Shown: one piece after another, positions 17,264-26,839 of the stretch
Layout of the letters: every line of letters starts with the position of its first letter
Position numbering within the stretch: the first letter of the stretch is position 1
Assembly: GCA_023391415.1 (NCBI GenBank)
Contig: JAEWAY010000008.1
Span: 1 to 64,000 of the forward strand
DNA length: 64,000 nt
Reading direction: 5' to 3'
Source: Bacteroidota bacterium
GTDB taxonomy: Bacteria; Bacteroidota; Bacteroidia; Cytophagales; Cytophagaceae
Notes under the pieces: model-generated
Database searches by the model: none
Told to the model about the DNA's origin: nothing
Seen by the model: only the letters and a program-made list of their open reading frames with translations
Position numbers and translations under genes: made by a program

Positions 17264-20200
17264 CTACTCTACGATAAACTTTCGGGTTTCTCCCATTGAA
17301 GTCTTTAAGATGTACATGCCCTTGGCAAAGTTACCCAGCTCGATTTGATTTACATCCGCCGCGTTAAATACCTGCTGCCCGCTCAGGTTTTCGATCTCCA
17401 CGGAGCTTGTTTCGCTGAGATACAGGATACCCTTGGCCGGGTTGGGATAAACAACGAATAAAGAAGCTTTCGCCTCACTACCGGCAACTACCGAAGTCAC
17501 TACGTCACCGTTCAGCTCAAATACCGTAATGGTGCCACTGATCTCATTGGACACCAGCAGATAGTGACGACCATCGGGACTGTCTTCCGGGCTGACATAG
17601 ACGACATACTCCGGACCATGATCTCCGGCATAAGCCGTGACACTACGGTTGTTTTTATAATCTACAAAGTATGGTCTGGCAGGATCTGTGACATTATACG
17701 CCATTACTCCTCCCATACGCTCCAGCCCGATAAAAGCGTATACATTCCCATTTATTTCGGCCACCGTAACCGCTTCCGGTTCACTACCTTTTGTATGACT
17801 TCTCCCTTTCAGCTTATTCGCTTCATGATCAGAATTGAAAATACTTCCGAATACCGGATCTCGCGCGATGATATAATCAAAATCGTCACCGCTGTCATAC
17901 ACCAGTGCACCCGTTTCAGCATTGAAAATAGAGAATGAGCGGGTTCCTACCGCGTACAGTTCGTCATAATCACCATCGCCGTCTGTATCACCATGCAGAT
18001 TGGTAATCCGGAAATTGCCGATCGCGTGAGACTGCTGCAACATTGCCGCGTTGGGGAAACGCTCTGGATCAAGTTGTACATTGGCCACCGTAGTACGCTC
18101 ATTAAGCCCTCCGTACTCTTTCTCATCTCCCTCGTTGGCCGTCACCAGATATGTAATACCGGCGATCGAATAGGAAGCGATCGCGTCAGGAATATAAAAC
18201 CCTTTTACAGGCCAGTTCGCGATCAGAATTTCTCCGGAGTTGTTGCTCATATCCGCCGCGTTGCCATACAGACTATAATCCTTGGTCCCAAGAGGCCATA
18301 CAGACGTTATTTCCAGCCTTTCCAGATCAATCTCCGCGATCGCGTTGTTTTCCTGTAATGTAACCCAGGCTTTTTTCGAATCAGCGGCTACTGTGATGTA
18401 TTCAGGTTCCAGATCCCGCGCCAGGGTTGAGCTCGCTTTGGTTTTACGCACTCCCTGATTCACAAGAGACTCTTCTTCCGCGTTGAACGCCTCAAAAGAC
18501 AACCGCGTCACCTTACTCTGATCAATGGAGACTAATCCGCCGGAAACATCAATCACGCTTACAGAACCTTCCGGATCTATCGCGTAATTGCCGCTAGGCT
18601 GACCTTCGTTGGCAGTAAGCACTTTCGTTCCATCCGGAGTAAAACATACCATATCAGGCAGAGCGCCTACCGTTACATGGGTTACATATGTTCCTTCCGT
18701 ATCAAAGAATACGACCGAACCATTGTCTGTTTCCACACTCGCCGGAGCGCCTACCGCGACCATTCCGTTCTTAACCGCGATTCCTGTAATACCTCCGCCA
18801 TAAGAGCTCATATCTACGGACTTGATGGTAACGGGACTTGCCGGAAGGGAAAAGTCTATGATATCAAAGCGATTCTGGATCGCGCTGGTCGCGAAGATAC
18901 GTTTCGTTTGCGCGTCATAAGCGATCGCTTCTGTCGTGCTTCCGGTCATGGAAGGGTCAAAGCTGGTCACCAGATTCATGCTCAGCTCTTCCCTTGCTTC
19001 CGGAGCTTTACGATCATTGTCACGGATATAAACCGTAACGAAGTCAGCTCCTGTCACTGTCAATCCGGATGTGTTTTCCATAGCCAGCACAAAGTACTCA
19101 TCATTTTCGGGTTCCGCGTCATCGGATACAGGAACCAGCACTTCGATTGTCTCCTCGCCGCGTCCGTCCAGCTCAATCGTTCTGTTCCGGAAGCTGAAAT
19201 CATTCGCGGAAGCAGTTCCCCAGTTTTCTTTAAGCACCAGGTCAAAGGATACTACGGAAGGGTTCGTTACTTTCAAACGTATTTTAGCGGAGACTTCTCC
19301 CTCATTCACTACATAAAACGCTTTTTCAAACGTGATAGCAGTATTGTAGGTAAAGCTATAGACATATGCGTCTTCCATCGCGTTGCCGGAAGCGTCTTTA
19401 ACCCCTTCTACGCAAAGCGTGTAATTTACCCCTGAAGCAAAAGCTCCGGAATACTGAAGCAAAAGCGTATCCGAAGCCCCATTGCCTTTACGGCTCACTG
19501 ACTCAAGTCCTTCAATATTGGTAAAGTTGGTAATATCCGTAGCGGAAGTGTTATCCAGCGCTCTGTCAAATACCACTCTGATCGTAAACGCGTCCGCGAT
19601 CTCAGCTTTCAGAACAATCGGCGCGTTTTTCAGGAATGCATACACCGGCCACTGCTGAGCTTCTGAACCAGCAGCCCGCGCGATCCAGTTGGCAGGATTC
19701 AGAATCGCCGTGCGCAATTCCTCCGCATTTGCGACGTTTTGCGGACCGGCATAGTACGCGTTGACAGACAAACCATCATTATTACCGGGAGCAGCGCTCA
19801 GACTAATGGCGCTCAGCCCTTCCTCAAGCGCTTCGGGCAAACGGGACGTACTGCCGCCTGAACAGGAAGGTTTGTCTTCTACCCAGGCGTTGGCACTCAA
19901 AGCCGTAATGTATGCCGGGTTGTCAGCAGAGCCGGTATATACCATGATCTGATCTCCGCTTGAACTTAGCCCAAACCCGGAGCCGGAAAGCGTCCCGACT
20001 GAAACCGAGGGACCATCATTAACCAGGGCAACAACGTCTCCGGCTTTAACTCCTTCCTGCGGTGCTGTCCATACCAGTCCTCCGGGACATTGCGTACCGG
20101 CATTGGTATATTTGGCATCGGTAAAAGTAATCATGGTACCAGGCAGAATATCCGTGAGGCTTATAAAAGCGAACTCATCTTCTCTGTCGGAATTATTCAT

Positions 20201-21187
20201 CCTGTAGGCGACAATAAGCAGGTCTCCCGGCTGAAATACCGTCTGTACAGTGATTGTTGTAAAATATATCCCTTTCGCTTCTTCCAGTGTATTTCCGGAC
20301 ACATCTTCGATCATCCCGGCCTTGACGCCCAGATAGTAAATCTGTCCATGTGTAAGTTCACCTGTCGGCTCAATCAGCACTTCCTGCCCCATGATCGTTG
20401 CACTAAAAGCCACTTCTTCTCCGGTCGCATTGTTCTTTCGCAATTCAAAAGCAGTAGCAATATTCTCATTCGAGACTTCTACCGCACCGGATAAACGGAT
20501 TGCTTCATTAAAAGCCACTTTCAGAGTCGCGTCTACAGGGATATTCAGCGCGTTGGCGACCGGCGCGAAAGTCGCGACCGGCGGATTGACATCGCCGGAA
20601 AGCGATACCGCGTCTACCGCGAAGTTATCAAAACGGTTGTTACCGCTTCCATTGCCCGCTACCTGTACAAATTCGATACGAATACGGAAATCAGGATTGT
20701 TTTCCGTCTCCGCTATACCAGAAAAATCCAATGTTTGCAACGTTGGCTCTTCCGCGATAACCAGGCTGTCAAACCGGTTGTAGGTAGCGCCGTCAAGACT
20801 ATAATAGATGAGCTGCGCTCTCGCGGATTGAGCGGAGCGTCTGGTTACATAGGTAACTACAGGATTTTTGTATCCTGTTAGCGGCAGGTGAAAGGTAAGA
20901 GATGCGCCTACAGGATTATTGAACCGAAGATGCGTTTCCGCTTCTTCTCCCATACGGGCATTGAGCGTTCCGAAATCCTGGCCGGTATTGCCGGTACTTT
21001 CTACAGAAGAGGTTCCACCAATCCCATGTACCAGCGAAGCTCCCTGCACAGAGCTATGGGTTACGGTCAGGAGCTCTTCCCTATTTCCGGACTTATTAAA
21101 ACTCCAGTAATGCACCAGTTCCTGCGCTGAAGCCATGCCACCGGCCAGCATCCAGATAAAGGTAGTCAAGAGATAATTCTTTTTCAT
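17264..21187 (-). CDS. Large T9SS-secreted protein with choice-of-anchor I beta-propeller
   Basis: I use the ATG at 21187; the TTG two codons upstream is less likely. The product has about 1307 residues. In order: signal peptide (ending AGGMASAQ), a jelly-roll-like domain (25-205), an SbsA Ig-like domain (PPVATFAPVANALNIPVD, about 210-310), a lamin-tail-like region with GDLLIVAYRMNNSDREDEF (315-520), a second SbsA Ig-like domain, a Calx-beta domain (about 625-735), and a long propeller of the choice-of-anchor I type (PDMVCFTPDGTKVLTANEG, EYITVAADSKKAWVTLQENN, YLVTANEGDEKEYGGL). A type A sorting domain (VVYPNPAKGILYLSE) ends it. Secretion to the surface by T9SS is expected. The enzymatic role, if any, is unknown. 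Confidence 0.82.
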   Translation of the reverse strand: MKKNYLLTTFIWMLAGGMASAQELVHYWSFNKSGNREELLTVTHSSVQGASLVHGIGGTSSVESTGNTGQDFGTLNARMGEEAETHLRFNNPVGASLTFHLPLTGYKNPVVTYVTRRSAQSARAQLIYYSLDGATYNRFDSLVIAEEPTLQTLDFSGIAETENNPDFRIRIEFVQVAGNGSGNNRFDNFAVDAVSLSGDVNPPVATFAPVANALNIPVDATLKVAFNEAIRLSGAVEVSNENIATAFELRKNNATGEEVAFSATIMGQEVLIEPTGELTHGQIYYLGVKAGMIEDVSGNTLEEAKGIYFTTITVQTVFQPGDLLIVAYRMNNSDREDEFAFISLTDILPGTMITFTDAKYTNAGTQCPGGLVWTAPQEGVKAGDVVALVNDGPSVSVGTLSGSGFGLSSSGDQIMVYTGSADNPAYITALSANAWVEDKPSCSGGSTSRLPEALEEGLSAISLSAAPGNNDGLSVNAYYAGPQNVANAEELRTAILNPANWIARAAGSEAQQWPVYAFLKNAPIVLKAEIADAFTIRVVFDRALDNTSATDITNFTNIEGLESVSRKGNGASDTLLLQYSGAFASGVNYTLCVEGVKDASGNAMEDAYVYSFTYNTAITFEKAFYVVNEGEVSAKIRLKVTNPSVVSFDLVLKENWGTASANDFSFRNRTIELDGRGEETIEVLVPVSDDAEPENDEYFVLAMENTSGLTVTGADFVTVYIRDNDRKAPEAREELSMNLVTSFDPSMTGSTTEAIAYDAQTKRIFATSAIQNRFDIIDFSLPASPVTIKSVDMSSYGGGITGIAVKNGMVAVGAPASVETDNGSVVFFDTEGTYVTHVTVGALPDMVCFTPDGTKVLTANEGQPSGNYAIDPEGSVSVIDVSGGLVSIDQSKVTRLSFEAFNAEEESLVNQGVRKTKASSTLARDLEPEYITVAADSKKAWVTLQENNAIAEIDLERLEITSVWPLGTKDYSLYGNAADMSNNSGEILIANWPVKGFYIPDAIASYSIAGITYLVTANEGDEKEYGGLNERTTVANVQLDPERFPNAAMLQQSHAIGNFRITNLHGDTDGDGDYDELYAVGTRSFSIFNAETGALVYDSGDDFDYIIARDPVFGSIFNSDHEANKLKGRSHTKGSEPEAVTVAEINGNVYAFIGLERMGGVMAYNVTDPARPYFVDYKNNRSVTAYAGDHGPEYVVYVSPEDSPDGRHYLLVSNEISGTITVFELNGDVVTSVVAGSEAKASLFVVYPNPAKGILYLSETSSVEIENLSGQQVFNAADVNQIELGNFAKGMYILKTSMGETRKFIVE

Positions 21188-21319
21188 CGACAATATGGTT
21201 TTTGTTCGACGCGAATATCTCCCGCGAGTATTACCTGGAGGTTATGAAACTATTTCATTGTGGTAATTTATAATGACGGAAACTCCCCACCATGTAACAC
21301 AGGCATTAAAGTTCCCCTG

Positions 21320-22963
21320 TTAGAACTTGACGCGAATAATGCCGGAAGCCTTTCCGGGCGTGTGACCGTACAACAACACGTCGCGTCCGGTCATGCCCGC
21401 GTTATTCATAAACATGGGAACAGGCGTTGTTTTTGTAATTTTATCTTTGGATGAAAAAAGAACATCGGTACGAAGTTTCCCATCCGGCCCTATTGTAGCG
21501 AGCATTGTATTATATTCTCCCTTTCCCGGGTATTTGGCAACCTTATCGACCACATGTTGGTTATCGGAGTTCTTAACGTGATCATTGTATATTACATGCG
21601 CATTTTCTCCTACCAGAAAGGCTTGTATTCCAAAATGCAGATCCGGAAACTTCCCTTCGAGCGTCACATAATTGACTGTTTGGGAGCTTACTTCACCGGA
21701 ATTAAAGGATGTGATAAACTCCGGAGTGGTCTGCCATTTGGCAATAGCCGACAAGGAACTTCCGGAACCGGAACGAGATACTCTGTCAATGTATACCGGA
21801 CCACACTCCAGTAAGAGGATTGGAGAATCTTTGAGATCCATGGATTTTCGTCCATAGGTAAAACTGAGTTCAGAAACCGCTATCAGATCTTTTGCCGGAG
21901 TTTGCATCAGATTGCGGAGTCTGAGGAAAGGTACACCCTCGGCACCGTTTTTATTTCCCCGATAGTTGAACTCAGCCATTGTATGCTCATCCCATTTGTT
22001 TTTTTGAATGGTTGGAATCTCTTGCCCCGCGTCAAGCCAGAAATACAACATACCCTGAGTCAGGTATTCGTTATTTACAGCATACGCGTTAAACCGGTGA
22101 TTTTTGGGAACAAACACGCTGTTTTCATCTGACATAAGCCCGGCTCCCCTAACGCCTTCCGAAGTTACGATAAACTTCATATCCGACAGAAAAGCCGTGC
22201 CAAGCTTAAAGTCAACACTTTTCAACTTCTCATCTTTAAACACATATAACTCATATTTATACCAGGGCGCTTCTTTATCGTTCTCTTTCAGCATTCTCGC
22301 TCGTGTACCTATATAAACGCCCTTATTATTATCCGGCTTAATATCTGCCAGCCGCGATGTTTGCTTGCTTAATACCACCTCTTTTTCCTGTAGCCTGGAA
22401 AAATTATGATCGAACAAAACCATGGACACTTTCGCCTCCGCGTCTTTCTCTTTGGTCAGCCAACCTAACAAGCCAACGGAACTATCCGCTGAAAAGGTAA
22501 GGTGATAATTGCCATATCCAAAAACACTTGCGTCAGGCAGCTTTGCCAATACTTTTCTCATACCAAGAGAGGCTTCCTGACTGAGTTCGGCAATTTCCAC
22601 TGTTCGGGTAACATTGAATCCTTCTCCGCTTTTCTGCACTTTGGTATATACCGCGTAGAGCTTCTTCCGTACAAGCAATATATCCCAAAGCATTTCGTAA
22701 ACTTTACCCTCCTCCACCTGAGGTATCTCATTCTGACTTAACAGGTCAAAGTTCCGGTTATACACTTCAAGAGACACAACAGACTGTTTTTTCCCCCGTC
22801 TGATAAAGATGTAATTATCATCAATCTTTCCCACATACTTATGAATCCGCTGCGCCTTGGAGGGGAATGGCACATCTGTACCGGTAACCTGAGGATTCTG
22901 CGAAAAACAACTTAACGCGCAAAAAGAACAGAGAAATGATATAATAAGAGCTTTAAAAAACAT
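21320..22963 (-). CDS. Secreted protein of unknown function
   Basis: The 547-residue product begins with a signal peptide (MFFKALIISFLCSFCALSCFSQ); the Cys pattern does not give a clear lipobox. The rest is beta-rich with many aromatic and charged residues, for example IHKYVGKIDDNYIFIRRGKK and VSLEVYNRNFDLLSQNE, which recalls a propeller-like periplasmic protein. No sorting domain or membrane segment follows. It precedes the large secreted-protein gene on the same strand by 132 bases, so the two might be co-transcribed. I do not recognise a family. Confidence 0.7.
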   Translation of the reverse strand: MFFKALIISFLCSFCALSCFSQNPQVTGTDVPFPSKAQRIHKYVGKIDDNYIFIRRGKKQSVVSLEVYNRNFDLLSQNEIPQVEEGKVYEMLWDILLVRKKLYAVYTKVQKSGEGFNVTRTVEIAELSQEASLGMRKVLAKLPDASVFGYGNYHLTFSADSSVGLLGWLTKEKDAEAKVSMVLFDHNFSRLQEKEVVLSKQTSRLADIKPDNNKGVYIGTRARMLKENDKEAPWYKYELYVFKDEKLKSVDFKLGTAFLSDMKFIVTSEGVRGAGLMSDENSVFVPKNHRFNAYAVNNEYLTQGMLYFWLDAGQEIPTIQKNKWDEHTMAEFNYRGNKNGAEGVPFLRLRNLMQTPAKDLIAVSELSFTYGRKSMDLKDSPILLLECGPVYIDRVSRSGSGSSLSAIAKWQTTPEFITSFNSGEVSSQTVNYVTLEGKFPDLHFGIQAFLVGENAHVIYNDHVKNSDNQHVVDKVAKYPGKGEYNTMLATIGPDGKLRTDVLFSSKDKITKTTPVPMFMNNAGMTGRDVLLYGHTPGKASGIIRVKF

Positions 22964-23120
22964 ACAAACAAAAAATTAACTTTATAAACTATTTTTATCC
23001 AAAAAACCTTATGAAAAGGACCTTACAGTAAAAATTGATCATAACCATCGTTAATTGACCAATAACAGGTATATTAACATCTGATTCCCGACCCAAATTA
23101 TCACGGACCAGAACTCAACT

Positions 23121-24281
23121 ATGCAGCATACAGAAAGTGAACTGGCGATCATCGGAGGAGGTATTTGCGGACTTACCGCGGCCATCGCGCTGGCGGGCAA
23201 AGGTATTAACGTACCTGTTTTTGAGGCGGCCCCGCAGTTTTCGGCAGTCGGAGCGGGTATTGGCTTAGCGCCAAACGCCTTGCTCGCGCTCGAACATATA
23301 AATATGCTGGATCGTATTCGTGAAATTGGTTTTCCTATTAGCAGATTCGCCATACTTGACGAAAAAGGCGAAACTCTTACCCGAAATGAGGTCTTACCCC
23401 ATCAGAACAACGGCCATCCAGACATTCTTACTCTGCACAGAGCTGATTTGCATCATGTCCTTGTTTCCGGATTAAATTCGGAAATCCTGTATACCGGCAA
23501 GCGTCTGAAGAGCGTAAAGCAAAGCTATCACGATGTTTTCCTGGAGTTTGAAGACGGCAGCACCCACAAGACCCGATACCTGATCGCGGCGGAAGGAATT
23601 CATTCTCCGGTCAGACAACAACTCTTTCCGGACGCGGCCATACGTTTTGCCGGTTATACCTGCTGGCGGGCTGTGATAAAACTTCCCCCTTCGGCAATTC
23701 CCTCGTTATCATCCGAAACATGGGGCGGCAAAGGAAGATTCGGTATTTTTCCGCTTACCGGCAATCGTCTGTATTGGTTCGCCTGTATCAATAGCCCATA
23801 CGCGGGCCATGATACTTACCGATACTACACAATTAAGGATCTTTACCAACATTTTTCCGGATATCATCATCCTGTCGCCGACATTATTTCTCAAACTCGC
23901 GAATCGGATCTGATCTGGAACGACATCTATGATATAGCGCCACTCAAAAGCTTCGCGACGCACAATATCGCGCTCATCGGAGACGCGGCGCACGCTACCA
24001 CCCCCAACATGGGACAGGGCGCCTGTCAGGCGATCGAAGACGCGGTAATACTGGCCAATGAGGCGCACAAAACGCTGGATATTCCGACAGCGTTCAGAAA
24101 CTTTGAGCAAAAACGCCTGAAAAGGACACGAAAAGTGATAGAGCAATCAAGGCGGATAGGCCAGATCGCGCAATTGGAAAATCCACTGCTCATCTCTATA
24201 AGAAACCTTGGTATGAGAATAAGTCCTAAATGGCTTTATAAGAAACAGGTCCGATTTCTCAACGCGGTTGATTTCAGCTAA
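23121..24281 (+). CDS. FAD-dependent aromatic monooxygenase (PHBH/HpxO-like)
   Basis: The 386-residue protein has the Rossmann motif GGGICG (Gly12-Gly17), the middle segment RYLIAAEGIHSPVRQ of group A flavoprotein hydroxylases, and the second FAD motif IGDAAHATTPNMGQGACQAI near residue 290. Such enzymes use NAD(P)H and oxygen to hydroxylate aromatic or related rings. The sequence looks closest to 3-hydroxybenzoate 6-hydroxylase, urate hydroxylase HpxO and zeaxanthin-epoxidase-like members. It could also belong to the antibiotic-modifying branch, but nothing here shows that. The protein is cytosolic. A transporter gene on the same strand follows after 85 bases. Confidence 0.85.
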   Translation: MQHTESELAIIGGGICGLTAAIALAGKGINVPVFEAAPQFSAVGAGIGLAPNALLALEHINMLDRIREIGFPISRFAILDEKGETLTRNEVLPHQNNGHPDILTLHRADLHHVLVSGLNSEILYTGKRLKSVKQSYHDVFLEFEDGSTHKTRYLIAAEGIHSPVRQQLFPDAAIRFAGYTCWRAVIKLPPSAIPSLSSETWGGKGRFGIFPLTGNRLYWFACINSPYAGHDTYRYYTIKDLYQHFSGYHHPVADIISQTRESDLIWNDIYDIAPLKSFATHNIALIGDAAHATTPNMGQGACQAIEDAVILANEAHKTLDIPTAFRNFEQKRLKRTRKVIEQSRRIGQIAQLENPLLISIRNLGMRISPKWLYKKQVRFLNAVDFS

Positions 24282-24366
24282 CATCGTTTTCAAAAACAGC
24301 TTTATTATTGTATGCCCTATATATTCGCGACATACATCCAGGACTCTACCGCGTTATACCTGATAT

Positions 24367-25341
24367 ATGAAAATTGACAAAATAGTCCCGGCCATAGCCA
24401 TTGTAGTCGCTATCGCTTATTTCTTTCCTCAGGCGGCGGTTTCCGATAGTCCTGTTCCCATTGATATCATATGCAGCGTCGGGGTCTCTCTGATATTCTT
24501 TTTCTATGGTTTAAAATTAAATCCTGATAAAATAAAAAGCGGGCTGCGCAACTGGCAGCTCCATCTTCTCATTCAGGCGAGTACGTTTATTCTTTTTCCA
24601 CTGATTGTAATCTGCTTCTATCCATGGATGCGGAGTGAACAACAAAAACTAATCTGGCTGGGGGTATTTTTTCTGGCCGCGTCGCCTTCTACGGTTTCCT
24701 CCTCCGTCGTCATGGTTTCCATAGCGAAAGGCAACATACCGGCTTCCATATTCAACGCGAGCCTTTCCGGCATCATCGGCATACTCGTTACGCCACTCTG
24801 GATGGGGATATTTGTTGCAGGTTCTCAAACTGGCAACTTTGATTTCGGACATATTTACCTGAAACTGGTCACTGAAATCATCGTACCGGTGGCGCTTGGT
24901 ATCGCGCTTCAGAAATACTGGGGCGCGTTCGCCCAGGAACACAGCTCCAGACTAAGCGCTTTTGACAAGTCGGTGATATTGCTGATTATATACAAAAGCT
25001 TCGCGGAATCTTTTGAGAAGAAAATTTTCAGTTCCTTAGGATTCAAGGATTTGCTAATTATTGTTACTATAGTAATCATCCTTTTTTTCCTGATGTACGG
25101 CCTCATCGGATACATCTCCGGCCTGTTGCGTTTCAATACCGAAGATAAAATCACCGCGCGGTTTTGCGGGACTAAAAAATCGCTGGTGCATGGTACTGTA
25201 TTCTCTACCGTACTCTTTGGCAATATGACCACAGTAGGCATCGTACTGCTTCCACTGATGCTGTTTCACGCGATACAGATACTGCTTATCGGAGTTATTG
25301 CCGGCAAGATGGGTAAAAGAACGGAAGGCGTAAATCCATAA
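24367..25341 (+). CDS. Bile acid:sodium symporter (BASS/SBF-like, YfeH type) transporter
   Basis: The 324-residue inner-membrane protein has about nine to ten hydrophobic segments and the layout of the SBF-like (DUF4137/YfeH) branch of the BASS family: DIICSVGVSLIFFFYGLKLN near the start, AASPSTVSSSVVMVSIAKGN with the conserved Ser/Thr-rich stretch, and GIIGILVTPLW. The family imports organic anions with sodium; the bacterial YfeH branch has no assigned substrate. It may supply or clear a substrate of the monooxygenase next to it, but that is only positional inference. Confidence 0.82.
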   Translation: MKIDKIVPAIAIVVAIAYFFPQAAVSDSPVPIDIICSVGVSLIFFFYGLKLNPDKIKSGLRNWQLHLLIQASTFILFPLIVICFYPWMRSEQQKLIWLGVFFLAASPSTVSSSVVMVSIAKGNIPASIFNASLSGIIGILVTPLWMGIFVAGSQTGNFDFGHIYLKLVTEIIVPVALGIALQKYWGAFAQEHSSRLSAFDKSVILLIIYKSFAESFEKKIFSSLGFKDLLIIVTIVIILFFLMYGLIGYISGLLRFNTEDKITARFCGTKKSLVHGTVFSTVLFGNMTTVGIVLLPLMLFHAIQILLIGVIAGKMGKRTEGVNP

Positions 25342-25389
25342 GACAACCACCCAACGATCGCCTTATGGAGGACCTTATGCTATAATTTC

Positions 25390-26358
25390 CTACTTTTTGA
25401 TAAACGGAAAAACTTCTACCTGGTCACGCCCGATCAGGCGTATCCGGTGGCTATCAACACCGTGATCAGCATGCAGCGCATTATGCAGTACTCTCCGCCC
25501 CACGCTGTTCCAAATTTCGAAGCGTTCATCTCCTTTATTATTATCTACATACAATATATCCGAGGCGGGAACAGGATATATACGAGCAGAGCTATTCTCA
25601 TTTTCAGCCAATGATGTAATGACGCAACGATTATAATCCGGATCATCCGGTAATAAGCATGTCCCGCACTCATCCTCCTCGTACAAACCTCCTGTAACTC
25701 CCGCGCATCTTCCCAGAGACCGATAAATTCAATATAATTAAGCAGAAGTTCTGTATCGTAAGTTTGTATCTCAACAGTATAGTCTCCTTTCACCAAATTC
25801 CAAGTATTGCCCGTCACTGTGTGCCAGCCGGGCTTTCTACTTCCATCGAACGAAAAATTACTTATTTGACAACTATTTCCAGGTCTCTTACAAACAACCA
25901 GGAATAGCCCGGGTATGATAAGCTGGAATACTCCCTCTTAGACGAACCTGATATTGTCCCGCTTTATTGACGCGAATGTTATATTTCGCGAGATCGATCT
26001 TCGCGAACTTTATATGAAATCGGCCAGAAGAATCATCTGTCGCGTATATATCCGCATTACCATCCCTGTACATTTCTCCTTTGTTTCCATCAAATATATT
26101 CGAGGTATACTGATAAAAATCTTCACTTTCCACTATTCCCGGAACCAGATATGGCTCCAAAAAATCATTCGCGGATCGCAACGCGACAAACGACACCTTT
26201 TTTGAGACAGCCAAGCCATACGCGTTAGTAGCTATAGCGTAATATTCGCCTTCATCCTCTTTTCGCGCATTTGCCAAAACCAGTTCCGTACTACCGTCAC
26301 TTTTATACAAGACTCCATGCTTATACCAATCAATAGTAACATTTTCTGAAGAGTTTTT
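25390..26358 (-). pseudogene. Decayed T9SS-secreted protein: Ig-like domain, CBM6-like domain, sorting domain
   Basis: Three minus-strand pieces in different frames add up to one protein. Piece 1 (26358-25888) holds an Ig-like segment (NVTIDWYKHGVLYKSDGS, EDEGEYYAIATNAYG) and the start of a CBM6-like domain (VPGIVESEDFYQY, NIRVNKAGQYQVRLRGS). Piece 2 (about 25880-25690) continues it in another frame: ISNFSFDGSRKPGWHTVTG, then LVKGDYTVEIQTYDTELLLN. Piece 3 (to 25390) is a type A sorting domain (IYPVPASDILYVDNN). Two frameshifts separate the pieces and an in-frame TGA at 26359-26361 blocks the upstream end, where the signal peptide and any catalytic domain are missing. It is a remnant of a secreted carbohydrate-binding protein, unless the shifts are sequencing errors. 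Confidence 0.8.
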
Positions 26359-26374
26359 TCATACCAAGATCATC

Positions 26375-26389
26375 CCCCGTTTTCCGGGG
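26375..26389 (-). terminator. Short GC hairpin after the response regulator gene
   Basis: CCCCG (26375-26379) and CGGGG (26385-26389) pair around a 5-base loop, 40 bases beyond the regulator stop codon. The T run is poor, so it is only a possible terminator. Confidence 0.35.
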
Positions 26390-26428
26390 CTTTGATTATT
26401 CCTGCAAGTATAAAAGCTTTTAGTTTCC

Positions 26429-26839
26429 TCAGGCAACCAGACTTCGTACAATCTCTTCGAATTTCTCCACAGTCACCGGCTTGATGATATAATCCGTGAC
26501 TTCGCTGATCGACTGAGCCCGCCGGATATCGGAAGGCGCTATGGATGAAGACACAATGTAAATACTAATCTTCTTTCCCAGAAAAGGTCTTAGCATAATA
26601 TATTCTTCCAAAAAATCCCAGCCATCCATAATGGGCATGGACAAATCCAGCAAAATAATCTCGGGCAAGGCCTCCGGAGTATCCTGTACCGATTTCAGAA
26701 ACTCCAGAGCTCTCAGTCCATTGGAAAAAACCTTGATCTCCTTCACCAATTTTGTTTCCTCAATGATTCTTCTGGTCAGAAACTGAAAAATATCGTCATC
26801 GTCGACCAGATACAGCGTATTCACTTTTCGCATATCCAT
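26429..26839 (-). CDS. Single-domain response regulator (receiver only)
   Basis: The 136-residue protein is a lone receiver domain: acidic cluster Asp13-Asp16, phosphoacceptor Asp65 in ILLDLSMPIMDGW, Ser97 at the switch position and Lys120 in YIIKPV. There is no output domain, so it must act by protein contact, as CheY- or Rcp1-like regulators do. The start codon directly follows the stop codon of the histidine kinase gene upstream, so the two are translated together and form a pair. Confidence 0.92.
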   Translation of the reverse strand: MDMRKVNTLYLVDDDDIFQFLTRRIIEETKLVKEIKVFSNGLRALEFLKSVQDTPEALPEIILLDLSMPIMDGWDFLEEYIMLRPFLGKKISIYIVSSSIAPSDIRRAQSISEVTDYIIKPVTVEKFEEIVRSLVA

